NCBI GenBank assembly: GCA_028292745.1
Contig: JAQGLT010000019.1
Location: 1-34,994 of the forward strand
Direction of reading: 5' to 3'
Length of the DNA stretch: 34,994 nucleotides
Source: Polaromonas sp.
GTDB taxonomy: Bacteria > Pseudomonadota > Gammaproteobacteria > Burkholderiales > Burkholderiaceae_C
Shown: positions 25,774 to 33,384 of the stretch, piece by piece
How the letters are laid out: each line of letters starts with the position of its first letter
Position numbering within the stretch: the first letter of the stretch is position 1
Translations under genes and position numbers: made by a program
The notes under the pieces: model-generated
What the model saw: the letters and a program-made list of their open reading frames with translations, nothing else
The model's database searches: none
What the model was told of the DNA's origin: nothing

Positions 25774-25929
25774 GATGTCAGAACTCCGTCAGGTCGTCAG
25801 GTAGGTAGGTAGAAGCAAAAAGGCATAGACAAGCGCTGAAAGCCGGCGTCAACCCAGGCATTGAGCGTGCCGCAGATTGTATTAGCGGTTTTTGGTTTTG
25901 CGCCCTGCCCGGGCCCAGCCAGGCCGCCT

Positions 25930-27450
25930 TCAGGCAAACAGGGTCTTGTACTGATCGCGCAGGAGATTCTTCTGGACCTTGCCCATGGCGTTGCGCGGCA
26001 ACGCGTCGACCACGAAACACTGTTTGGGAATCTTGAAATTGGCCAGCCTTGACTTGAGCAGGTCCACCACCTGGACCGCATCCAGTGCCGCACCCGGTTT
26101 GGCCGTCACGACGGCCACGCCAACCTCGCCGAAATCGGGGTGCGGCACCCCCACCAGCGCGCTTTCAGCCACGCCGGGCAGCTCGTTGATGACGCCTTCG
26201 ACCTCCGCCGGATAGACGTTGTAGCCGCCGCTGATGATGAGGTCCTTGCTGCGCCCGACGATGGTGATGTAGCCGTCTTCTCCCATCCTGCCCACGTCGC
26301 CGGTCTTGAAATAGCCATCGGGTGTGAATTCTTCAGCCGTTTTCTCCGGCATGCGCCAGTAGCCCTGAAAGACATTGGGGCCCTTGACCTGGATGCCGCC
26401 GGTTTCTCCGGGCGGCAGGGGCTGGCCGTCATCGCCGACCACCCGCAGGCTGACGCCCGGCAGCGCCAGACCGACGGTGCCGCCCCGGCGCTCGCCGCCC
26501 TGGTAGGGATTGGAGGTCAGCATGACGGTTTCGGACATGCCGTAGCGCTCCAGGATGGTGTGACCGGTGCGTTCCTGCCACTCGCGGAAGGTCTCGATCA
26601 GCAGCGGGGCCGAGCCGGCGATGAACAGGCGCATGTTGCGGCAGGCTTCGCGGGTCAGGCCGGGCTCTGCGAGCAGCCGCACATACAGCGTCGGCACCCC
26701 CATGAAGACCGTCGCCGCCGGCAGTTTCTCAATCACCTGTTTCGGATCAAAGCGGGACAGCCAGAGCATTTTGCTGCCATTGATCAGCGCGCCGTGGATG
26801 GCGACAAACAGGCCATGGACGTGAAAAATCGGCAGCGCATGGATCAGCACATCGCCCGCCCTCCATCCCCAGTAGTCCTTGAGCACGCGCGCGTTTTCAG
26901 CCAGGTTGCCATGCGACAGCATCGCGCCCTTGCTGCGGCCGGTGGTGCCGCTGGTGTACAAAATGGCGGCGACGTCGTCGGGCTGCCTGGGCACGACCTC
27001 ATGCTCGGCGCTGCAGTGCCCGGCACGCTCCAGCAGCGAGCCGGTGCGGTCTTCGTTGAGCGTGAACACATGGTGCGTGCCCGCCTGGAAGGCGATTTTG
27101 CTGACCCAGCCGAAATTCTCGCTGCTGCACACCACCACCGCCGGCTCTGCATTGCCGATGAAATACGTCATTTCAATGCTTTGGTAAGCCGTGTTCAGCG
27201 GCAGGAACACATAACCGGCCCGCAGCGTGGCCAGGTAGAGCATCATGGCCTCGACCGATTTCTCGACCTGCACCGCGATGCGGGCGCCGTCGGGAAGGTT
27301 CAGCGACTGCAGCAGGTTGGCCAGCATGGCCGAACTGTGGTCCAGGTCGTGCCATGAATAGTTCAGGCCGTTGTCGGCTTCGACAGCGACTTCCTGCAGA
27401 TTGGAGGGAAAGGCGGCACGGAGCACGGAAAACAGGTTCTGGTTATTCAT
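25930..27450 (-). CDS. matB: malonyl-CoA synthetase MatB-like acyl-CoA ligase
   Basis: Makes malonyl-CoA from malonate, CoA and ATP in the cytoplasm. The 506-residue ANL-family enzyme has the P-loop LYTSGTTGRSKGAML (residues about 164-178), RYGMSETVML, TGDVGRMGEDGYITIVGRSK and the adenylation lysine near PRNAMGKVQKN at the C terminus. Features recalling MatB rather than generic fatty acyl ligases are the N terminus NLFSVLRAAFP, VQVEKSVEAMMLYLATLRAG followed by FLPLNTAYQ, and FHVHGLFVAIHGAL. Malonyl-CoA decarboxylase is encoded two genes upstream, with a Bug receptor between, so malonate is the most likely substrate. It is separated from the Bug gene by 439 bases of repeats, so it may have its own promoter. 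Confidence 0.85.
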   Translation of the reverse strand: MNNQNLFSVLRAAFPSNLQEVAVEADNGLNYSWHDLDHSSAMLANLLQSLNLPDGARIAVQVEKSVEAMMLYLATLRAGYVFLPLNTAYQSIEMTYFIGNAEPAVVVCSSENFGWVSKIAFQAGTHHVFTLNEDRTGSLLERAGHCSAEHEVVPRQPDDVAAILYTSGTTGRSKGAMLSHGNLAENARVLKDYWGWRAGDVLIHALPIFHVHGLFVAIHGALINGSKMLWLSRFDPKQVIEKLPAATVFMGVPTLYVRLLAEPGLTREACRNMRLFIAGSAPLLIETFREWQERTGHTILERYGMSETVMLTSNPYQGGERRGGTVGLALPGVSLRVVGDDGQPLPPGETGGIQVKGPNVFQGYWRMPEKTAEEFTPDGYFKTGDVGRMGEDGYITIVGRSKDLIISGGYNVYPAEVEGVINELPGVAESALVGVPHPDFGEVGVAVVTAKPGAALDAVQVVDLLKSRLANFKIPKQCFVVDALPRNAMGKVQKNLLRDQYKTLFA

Positions 27451-27528
27451 GGGGTGCGGGTGAATTGAAAGTTGCGGTTCAGGCGTGGTGAAGATTTGGG
27501 GAAATCACGAAAAAACGTGGTGGACGTT

Positions 27529-27584
27529 TGCTATTAATTCAGTAGCTGCTTGCGCATACGGGTATTGCGCAAACGCCATAAATG
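27529..27584 (+). repeat. interspersed repeat copy upstream of matB
   Basis: TGCTATTAATTCAGTAGCTG then CTTGCGCATACGGGTATTGC and GCAAACGCC: the clearest copy in the window. Confidence 0.7.
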
Positions 27585-27730
27585 ATGCTTTTTTCATGCA
27601 AGAGGCCTGCGGCAACAGCCGCCGGGGTGCCACAGCGTTCCTGGCCAGGGAATCCGAAACCTCGAAAAGCACAGCACCACTCATCGAATCAATTTCCTGC
27701 AACAAGGGGTGGACGTGGAGCAGCGCCTTT

Positions 27731-27856
27731 CCAGCCAGGGCCCGTGAACCGGCTTTGCCGGAGCGCAAGCGCAGCAACCGTCGGGGGCAGCCCCAGCCAG
27801 GGCCGGGAACCGGCTTAGCCGGGCCGCAGGCGCAGCAGCCCCCTCGGGAGGCAGCG
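27731..27856. repeat. two-unit tandem GC-rich repeat
   Basis: Units 27731-27792 and 27793-27856 both run CCAGCCAGGGCC, GAACCGGCTT, GCCGG, GCGCAGCA, TCGGG and GGCAGC with scattered differences. Each contains a CCGGC..GCCGG hairpin. A REP-like intergenic element is the likely nature. Confidence 0.7.
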
Positions 27857-27889
27857 AACCACGCGAAGCGGGGAGCGTGGGGGCCACTC

Positions 27890-28885
27890 CTACTCCAGCC
27901 TGGCGCCCGAAGCCTTCACCACCGCCGCCCAGCGCTTGACTTCCGCGCTGACAAAGCCGCCAAACTGCGCGGGCGTCAGGTTGCCGAACTCGGCGCCGTT
28001 GCTGGCCCAGACGGCCTTGAGCTCATCGGTGGCGGCGGCCTTGCGCAAGTCCTCCACGATGAGTGCCTGGATGTCGGCCGGCGTGCCCCTGGGCGCCCAC
28101 AGGCCGTACCAGGTGGTGACCGTGTAGTCGGGCAAGCCAAGTTCGGCGGCAGAGGGCACATCCGGAAAAGCCGGATTGCGTTTGGCGCCCGAGACCATCA
28201 GCGCCTTGATGCGGCCGCCCTTGATGTGGCCGGCCGACGAGCCCAGTCCGTCGAACATCATGTCCACGTTGCCCGAGATCAGGTCCTGCAGCGCAGGCCC
28301 CGCGCCCCGGTACGGAATGTGGGTAATGAAAGTGCCGGTCTGCTGCTTGAACAGCTCGCCGGCCAGGTGGTGCGAGGTGCCGGCGCCGGCAGAGCCGTAG
28401 TTGAAGCGGGCCGGCTTGCTGCGCACCTGCGCCAGGAAAGCCTTGAAATCGCCCGCTATGTTCTTGGGATTGACGACGAGCACCTGCGGCACATTGGCCA
28501 TCAGCGCCAGCGGCACGAAGTCCTTCTCGATGTCGTAATCGAGCTTGGGGTACATCGAAGGCGCAATTGCATGGTGCACCGCGCCCATGAAGAGCGTGTA
28601 GCCATCGGGCAGCGCCCGCGCTGCAATGCCCGCGCCCAGCGTGCCGCCCGCGCCGCCCCGGTTGTCGATGATGAGCTGCTTGCCGGTGAGCTTGGCAAAT
28701 TGCGCGGCCAGCGGCCGGGCAAAGGCATCGGTGCCGCCGCCGGCCGGAAACGGCACGATCACCGTCACCGGCTTGGCCGGCCAGGCCGGCTGTGCCCGGC
28801 TGCCCAGTGACAGCGCCGCTGCGCCCGCTGCGGCTGTGCGCAACAGGTTTCGACGCGTGCCGCAGCCTTCGAGAAAAATGGTCAT
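27890..28885 (-). CDS. Bug-family substrate-binding protein, probable malonate receptor
   Basis: Periplasmic receptor, 331 residues. The N terminus GTRRNLLRTAAAGAAALSLG looks like a twin-arginine (Tat) signal, then the mature WPAKPVTVIVPFPAGGGTDA block, LTGKQLIIDNRGGAGGTLG, YDIEKDFVPLALMANVP, GSAGAGTSHHLAGELFKQ, HIPYRGAGPALQDLISGNVD and GRIKALMVSGAKRNPAFPDV. No TctA/TctB genes are nearby. It starts 52 bases after the malonyl-CoA decarboxylase gene, with GGAG five bases before the ATG. Position between the two malonate enzymes suggests malonate as ligand; that is inference. Confidence 0.9.
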   Translation of the reverse strand: MTIFLEGCGTRRNLLRTAAAGAAALSLGSRAQPAWPAKPVTVIVPFPAGGGTDAFARPLAAQFAKLTGKQLIIDNRGGAGGTLGAGIAARALPDGYTLFMGAVHHAIAPSMYPKLDYDIEKDFVPLALMANVPQVLVVNPKNIAGDFKAFLAQVRSKPARFNYGSAGAGTSHHLAGELFKQQTGTFITHIPYRGAGPALQDLISGNVDMMFDGLGSSAGHIKGGRIKALMVSGAKRNPAFPDVPSAAELGLPDYTVTTWYGLWAPRGTPADIQALIVEDLRKAAATDELKAVWASNGAEFGNLTPAQFGGFVSAEVKRWAAVVKASGARLE

Positions 28886-28937
28886 GGTGTCTCCAGTTTG
28901 AGTTTTAAGTTAAGCCTGGCGGTAATTAGGCTACGTT

Positions 28938-30407
28938 CTAAATATACAAATCATGGATGGCCGTGGATACCGGGACTTTCCCCTGCGCAAGCAAACCGCG
29001 GTGCTTGTCCAGCCGCTTGAGGTCGTACAGGTAGTTCACCATCAGGCCATAGGATTGTTGAAGGCCCTTGGACGATGGGTCGGCGGCCCAGTTCAGGCGT
29101 TCGACACGGGCGCCATTGCCCAGGTGGAAGCGCGCCACCGGGTCCAGCGGCTTGCCGTCCGCCAGCCCCTGCCCGAGGTAATGGGCCGCGCACTGCAGCA
29201 GCAGCTGGCGCAGCGGCGATTTTTCGCCCAGCGCCAGCGGCCGTTGGGCGGCGGCTAGAAAGGCCGCGGCCGTCGGCGGCTCGGAATCGATGGCATGGCC
29301 GAGCGCGGCACGCTCCCGTTCGCCCAGCTTGCCGAGCATGGCGGCGGCATTCTTGCCAAGCCAGGCCCGAAAGCCCGGAATCGGCGACAAGGTGGCGAAC
29401 ACCTTCAGCCTGGGAAACTCGTCCTTCAGGGTTTCAACCACTCGCTTGATGAGCGAGTCGCCAAAGCTCACGCCGCGCAAACCGGGCTGGGTGTTGCTGA
29501 TCGAGTAAAAAATCGCCGTCGTCGCCTTGCCCAGATCGGACGGGGCGGCCAGCTCGTCCAGCAGCGGCATGATGTCGCCGGCCATGCCGTCCACCAGCGC
29601 CACCTCGACAAAGATCAGCGGCACGCCCGGCAGCCGTGGATGGAAAAAGCCGTAGCAGCGCCGGTCGCTGTCGAGCCGGTTTTTCACGTCGGACCAGCTT
29701 TTGATGTCGTGCACGGCCTCGTATTGGATCAGCTTTTCGATCAAGGAGGCCGGAGAATCCCAGCTGATGCGGCGCAGGTCAAGAAACCCGACGTCGAACC
29801 AGGTCGAAAACATGTACTCCAGTTCCACGTCCAGCGCCATCAGGCGCCTGTCAGCCTTGAGGAAAGGCAGCATTTCCGCCCGCAAGTCGACCAGGAACTG
29901 AACGCCCTCGGGATAGACGCTGAAGCGCTGCAGCAGGCGGCGGCGGGGCGACACCGTGGCGCGGCGGTAATGCACCTCGGCCGCCGCTTCGTCGGGAGTG
30001 CCGACCGCCGCGGCGAACTTGGCCTGGGCTTCCTTGGTCTTTTGCGCATCCGCGACGAACATCTCGCTCATCAGCAGCCACAGGTCGCGCCGCTGCGCTG
30101 CCGAGGCTACCCCATACCAGGCCGCCATGGCCATGGCGCGCCGGCCGCCTTCAATTTCGCTCACGCGCGGGTCGATGATGTCCTGCAGCTCCTGCAGCGC
30201 ACGGCGCAGCAGCCGGGGCGAGAGCGCCTCGTCCTCCTGGCGCAGGGTGGCTTGCAAGCGGGTGTGGAGGGTGCGGGGAGCAGCTATGTCCGGCTCAGAA
30301 GCATCCGCCAGGCCTTGCATCCCTTGGGCCAAAGGCGGTTTTTTGGGGGGAGTGCCCGACGGCAGCAGCCGTGCAACGTTGCGCCCGAGCCAGTTGACAC
30401 TGCTCAT
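28938..30407 (-). CDS. malonyl-CoA decarboxylase
   Basis: Converts malonyl-CoA to acetyl-CoA and CO2. The 489-residue protein matches the MCD family: an N-terminal helical domain (to about residue 200), then the GNAT-fold catalytic domain with CYGFFHPRLPGVPLIFVEVA (251-270), AIFYSISNTQPGLRGVSFGD (298-317), FATLSPIPGFRAWLG (337-351), ARFHLGNGARVERLNWAAD (425-443, His428 as the likely catalytic histidine) and SYGLMVNYLYDL (452-463, catalytic-type Tyr). Some Rhizobium loci call it matA. It starts at ATG 30407. Direction and spacing suggest one transcript with the Bug gene. Confidence 0.93.
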   Translation of the reverse strand: MSSVNWLGRNVARLLPSGTPPKKPPLAQGMQGLADASEPDIAAPRTLHTRLQATLRQEDEALSPRLLRRALQELQDIIDPRVSEIEGGRRAMAMAAWYGVASAAQRRDLWLLMSEMFVADAQKTKEAQAKFAAAVGTPDEAAAEVHYRRATVSPRRRLLQRFSVYPEGVQFLVDLRAEMLPFLKADRRLMALDVELEYMFSTWFDVGFLDLRRISWDSPASLIEKLIQYEAVHDIKSWSDVKNRLDSDRRCYGFFHPRLPGVPLIFVEVALVDGMAGDIMPLLDELAAPSDLGKATTAIFYSISNTQPGLRGVSFGDSLIKRVVETLKDEFPRLKVFATLSPIPGFRAWLGKNAAAMLGKLGERERAALGHAIDSEPPTAAAFLAAAQRPLALGEKSPLRQLLLQCAAHYLGQGLADGKPLDPVARFHLGNGARVERLNWAADPSSKGLQQSYGLMVNYLYDLKRLDKHRGLLAQGKVPVSTAIHDLYI

Positions 30408-30567
30408 GCCAGCCTGCCGTTTCTGGCGAGGTCCGATCCAGCCGGCAACTTGCCTGCCGCTTCAGGGCACTGTAAATTCTGGACAAGGTACATGGCTTGG
30501 GCTCCTTGAAACAAGCATACCTCTGCATTGGCCACCCTGCTGGCCCAATGTCGGCAGGCCATTAAAC

Positions 30568-30610
30568 CACTATCGAATAAATAGCTAAGTATGCCCGACC
30601 TACTTGCGCG
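30568..30610 (+). repeat. interspersed repeat copy at the 3' end of lgt
   Basis: CACTATCGAATAAATAGCTA then AGTATGCCCGACCTACTTGC: a diverged copy whose right end contains the lgt stop codon (30600-30602, minus strand). Confidence 0.5.
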
Positions 30611-31415
30611 ATTCACGTTTTGATGCCCATATCCAGAGCCAGGCGCCGGCCGCGACCATCGGCACGCACAGCCACTGGCCCATGCTCATGCCCAGCGCCA
30701 GGATGCCAAGAAAATCGTCGGGTTGCCGGTAAAACTCGGCAATGAACCGGAACACGCCATAGCCCACCAGAAAAGCGCCCGACACCTGCCCCATCTTGCG
30801 CGGCTTTCGGGCATACAGCCACAACAGCACAAACAGCAGCAGGCCTTCCAGCAAAAACTGGTACACCTGCGACGGATGGCGCGGCAGCAGCGAGCCGCTA
30901 TGCGGAAACACCATGCCCCAGGGCAGGTCGGGCGCGCTGAAACGGCCCCACAGTTCGCCGTTGATGAAATTGCCCACGCGTCCGGCCGCCAGGCCGGTCG
31001 GCACGCACGGCGCGATGAAATCCATCACCTGCAGCCAGGGCCGGCTGCGCGAACGCGCGAACCATATTTGCGAGGCCAGCACCCCCAGCATGCCCCCATG
31101 AAAGCTCATGCCGCCCTGCCAGACGGCGAAAATCTCCAGTGGATGGCTCAGGTAGTAGCCGGGCTTGTAGAACAGGCAGTAACCCAGCCGCCCGCCGAGG
31201 ACCACGCCCATCACGCCCAGGAACAAGATGTCTTCGATGTCTTTGCGCGACCAGGCACCGGGGCCGGTGATGGAGGCATAGGGTTCGTGGCGCAGACGCA
31301 GGCTGGCCAGGAAAAAGAACAGGCCAAAAGCAGCCAGGTAGGTCAGGCCGTACCAGTGAATGGCCAGCGGGCCGAGCTGGAGCGCGACAGGATTGATTTC
31401 AGGATGGATGAGCAT
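30600..31415 (-). CDS. lgt: prolipoprotein diacylglyceryl transferase
   Basis: Inner-membrane enzyme that attaches diacylglycerol from phosphatidylglycerol to the lipobox cysteine of prolipoproteins. It has seven helices and the signature [20 protein letters not shown], followed by the Lgt hallmark [18 protein letters not shown] (catalytic-region Arg and Asn), [16 protein letters not shown] and [14 protein letters not shown] use ATG 31415 ([20 protein letters not shown]), the conserved start; a GTG at 31430 would add five residues. 271 residues is normal. The first codon is 89 bases from the divergent gloB start. Confidence 0.96.
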   Translation of the reverse strand: MLIHPEINPVALQLGPLAIHWYGLTYLAAFGLFFFLASLRLRHEPYASITGPGAWSRKDIEDILFLGVMGVVLGGRLGYCLFYKPGYYLSHPLEIFAVWQGGMSFHGGMLGVLASQIWFARSRSRPWLQVMDFIAPCVPTGLAAGRVGNFINGELWGRFSAPDLPWGMVFPHSGSLLPRHPSQVYQFLLEGLLLFVLLWLYARKPRKMGQVSGAFLVGYGVFRFIAEFYRQPDDFLGILALGMSMGQWLCVPMVAAGAWLWIWASKRESRK

Positions 31416-31504
31416 GCCGGTATTTTGCACGCAAGCCGGGCGCCGCCCATGTGGCGGGCGGGCCTTAAAATGGCATGCTCACCTGAGCCACTTTGGAGCA
31501 AGCG

Positions 31505-32296
31505 ATGATCGTCGAACGCATCTGGACCGGCAACGCCTACCGCAACTTCAACTACCTCATCGCCTGCCCCGAAACCGGTGAAGCGCTGGCGATCGACCCG
31601 CTTGACCATGAAAAGACGCTGGCCACCGCGAAGGTCAAGGGGTGGCAGATCACCCAGGTTCTCAACACCCACGAGCACCATGACCACACCGGCGGAAACG
31701 CGGCCGTGATTGCCGCCACCGGCGCCAGGCTCATCGCCCACCACCGGGCGGGTGGACGCATTGCCGGCGTGGACCGGGGCGTGCAGGCCGGCGATGTCAT
31801 CAAGGTCGGCAAGACCGTCGAGCTTGAATGCCTGGACACGCCCGGCCACACCCTGTGCCACATCTGCCTGCGCTCGCATACCGATCAGCCAGCGCTGTTT
31901 TCAGGCGACACGCTCTTCAATGCGGGAGCCGGAAATGTGCACAACGGCGGCGACGTCAACGCGCTGTATGCCAGCTTTGCGGATCAGCTGGCCAGGCTGC
32001 CCGACAACACCCAGGTCTATCCAGGGCACGACTACATCGAGAACAACCTGCGCTTCACGCTGGCACGCGAACCCGACAACGCGGCTGCGCAGGCCCTGCT
32101 GCCCACGGTGGCCGGCCATGACCCGGCCAGCTCGGCCGTGACCACGCTGGCCGAGGAAAAACGCATCAACACGTTTTTGCGCCTGGACAGCCCCAGCCTC
32201 ATCGCCACGCTGCGAGAGCGTTTTCCCGACCTGCCGGACCACCCTGATGCAAGGACGGTCTTCACCAGGCTGCGCGAGCTGCGCAACCAGTGGTGA
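31505..32296 (+). CDS. gloB: hydroxyacylglutathione hydrolase (glyoxalase II)
   Basis: Hydrolyses S-lactoylglutathione to lactate and glutathione, completing methylglyoxal detoxification in the cytoplasm. It is a metallo-beta-lactamase fold with the dinuclear site NTHEHHDHTGG (THxHxDH), the His in DTPGHTLCHI, the Asp in FSGDTLF and His in VYPGHDY. The C-terminal HAGH_C domain (NLRFTLAREPDN, then RINTFLRLDSPSL) distinguishes it from other family members. ATG 31505 (263 residues) has GGAG eight bases upstream; the TTG at 31493 is unlikely. It ends 3 bases from the convergent LysR gene, with no terminator between. Confidence 0.94.
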   Translation: MIVERIWTGNAYRNFNYLIACPETGEALAIDPLDHEKTLATAKVKGWQITQVLNTHEHHDHTGGNAAVIAATGARLIAHHRAGGRIAGVDRGVQAGDVIKVGKTVELECLDTPGHTLCHICLRSHTDQPALFSGDTLFNAGAGNVHNGGDVNALYASFADQLARLPDNTQVYPGHDYIENNLRFTLAREPDNAAAQALLPTVAGHDPASSAVTTLAEEKRINTFLRLDSPSLIATLRERFPDLPDHPDARTVFTRLRELRNQW

Positions 32297-32299
32297 GCG

Positions 32300-33232
32300 C
32301 TAATCCGGCGCAAAGGCAATGAACCGCAAGAGTGCCGGGCTGGCCGCCCCGGCGGGCCATGCCAGGCTGGTTTCACAGCCCGGAACCGGCTGCCCGTGAC
32401 CGGCCTGGAGCTCCCGGTACACCACCCCTGGCCGCTGGAACTGCCGCACGCTGTCGGGCACCCACGCAATGCCCAGGCCGGCCGACACCAGGTTGACGAT
32501 GGTTTGCATCTGAATCGCCTCTTGCGCCAGGCGCGGCACCTGGCCCGCTGCGTGGTACATCGCAAATATCGCGTCATGCAGCGACGGCAAGATATGGCGC
32601 GGAAAAATCACCAGCGGCTGGTCGAGCAAGTCTTGCAGCGTGAGCGGGTTCTTGCGGGCCAGGGGGCTTTGCTCGGGCACGGCCACCACCAGCGCGTCCC
32701 GCGCGATGCACTGGCATGTCAGGCCCAGCGGGGCAAAGCCCGGGGAATGCAAGACAAAACCGGCGTCGATTTCGCCGCGCGCCAGGGCTTGCAACTGGAC
32801 ATCGCCGGTGGCCTCGATCAGTTCCAGCTGAACCTGGGGGTGGTGTTCGCGAAAGGCGCGCACCCAGCGCGGCAACAGGTCAAAACCGACCGTCGAGACA
32901 AAAGCCAGCCGCAAGCGTCCGGCTTCGCCGTCGGCACTGGCCCGCGCAAACGTCGGCAAGGCAGCGGCGCGCAGCAGCAGATCGCGCGCCTCGGGCAGCA
33001 GGGCCGCACCGGCCGCGGTGAGGTGAACCCGGCGCTGGGTCCGGTCGAAAAGCCGCAGGCCCAGCGTGGCCTCAAGCTGGGCAATGGCCTGCGTCAGCGG
33101 CGGCTGGGTCATGTGCAGGCGCAGCGCTGCCCGGCTGAAATGAAGTTCCTCTGCCACGGCGACGAACTGCCGCCACAGCCGCAGCTCGATCAAGGGCGGC
33201 TTGCGCGAGCCCGCCAGCATCTCTTTTTTCAT
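32300..33232 (-). CDS. LysR-family transcriptional regulator
   Basis: DNA-binding regulator with an N-terminal winged helix at residues 14-75 (LIELRLWRQFVAVAEELHFS, RAALRLHMTQPPLTQAIAQL, RLFDRTQRRVHLTAAGAALL) and a periplasmic-binding-protein-like effector domain from about residue 100 (GRLRLAFVSTVGFDLLPRWV). 310 residues is typical. The effector is unknown. It is divergent from ilvD with a 152-base gap, the usual LysR arrangement, but similarity to IlvY was not established and the partner may be fortuitous. A T-N11-A palindrome overlaps its own start codon. Confidence 0.92.
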   Translation of the reverse strand: MKKEMLAGSRKPPLIELRLWRQFVAVAEELHFSRAALRLHMTQPPLTQAIAQLEATLGLRLFDRTQRRVHLTAAGAALLPEARDLLLRAAALPTFARASADGEAGRLRLAFVSTVGFDLLPRWVRAFREHHPQVQLELIEATGDVQLQALARGEIDAGFVLHSPGFAPLGLTCQCIARDALVVAVPEQSPLARKNPLTLQDLLDQPLVIFPRHILPSLHDAIFAMYHAAGQVPRLAQEAIQMQTIVNLVSAGLGIAWVPDSVRQFQRPGVVYRELQAGHGQPVPGCETSLAWPAGAASPALLRFIAFAPD

Positions 33233-33245
33233 ATGCGCTGCATAT
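33231..33245. promoter_or_regulatory. LysR-type T-N11-A palindrome overlapping the LysR start
   Basis: ATATGC-GCT-GCATAT: perfect 6-bp arms, T at position 2 and A at position 14. Overlap with the start codon suits autorepression. Confidence 0.4.
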
Positions 33246-33384
33246 TAATACGACATAAAAAATGGATTGGAAAGAATCAGTCAAAGCACGCATACTTGGC
33301 GCTTCGTAAAAAATCCTGGCGTTTTGGGGCGTTTTTTCGCCTGGACCGTACCGCCAAAGCCCTCCCAATCCTTAAGGCAAGCCC

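Larger units (their letters stand above)
27451..27889. other. intergenic region made largely of repeats
   Basis: Contains one interspersed repeat copy (27529-27584) and a two-unit GC-rich tandem repeat (27731-27856), followed by CCACGCGAAGCGGGGAGCG. Open frames here are not supported as genes. Confidence 0.6.

Noticed and set aside
27485..28810. 441-codon plus-strand frame across repeats and antisense to the Bug gene
   Set aside because: Starts in repeats and is otherwise a shadow; no domain seen.
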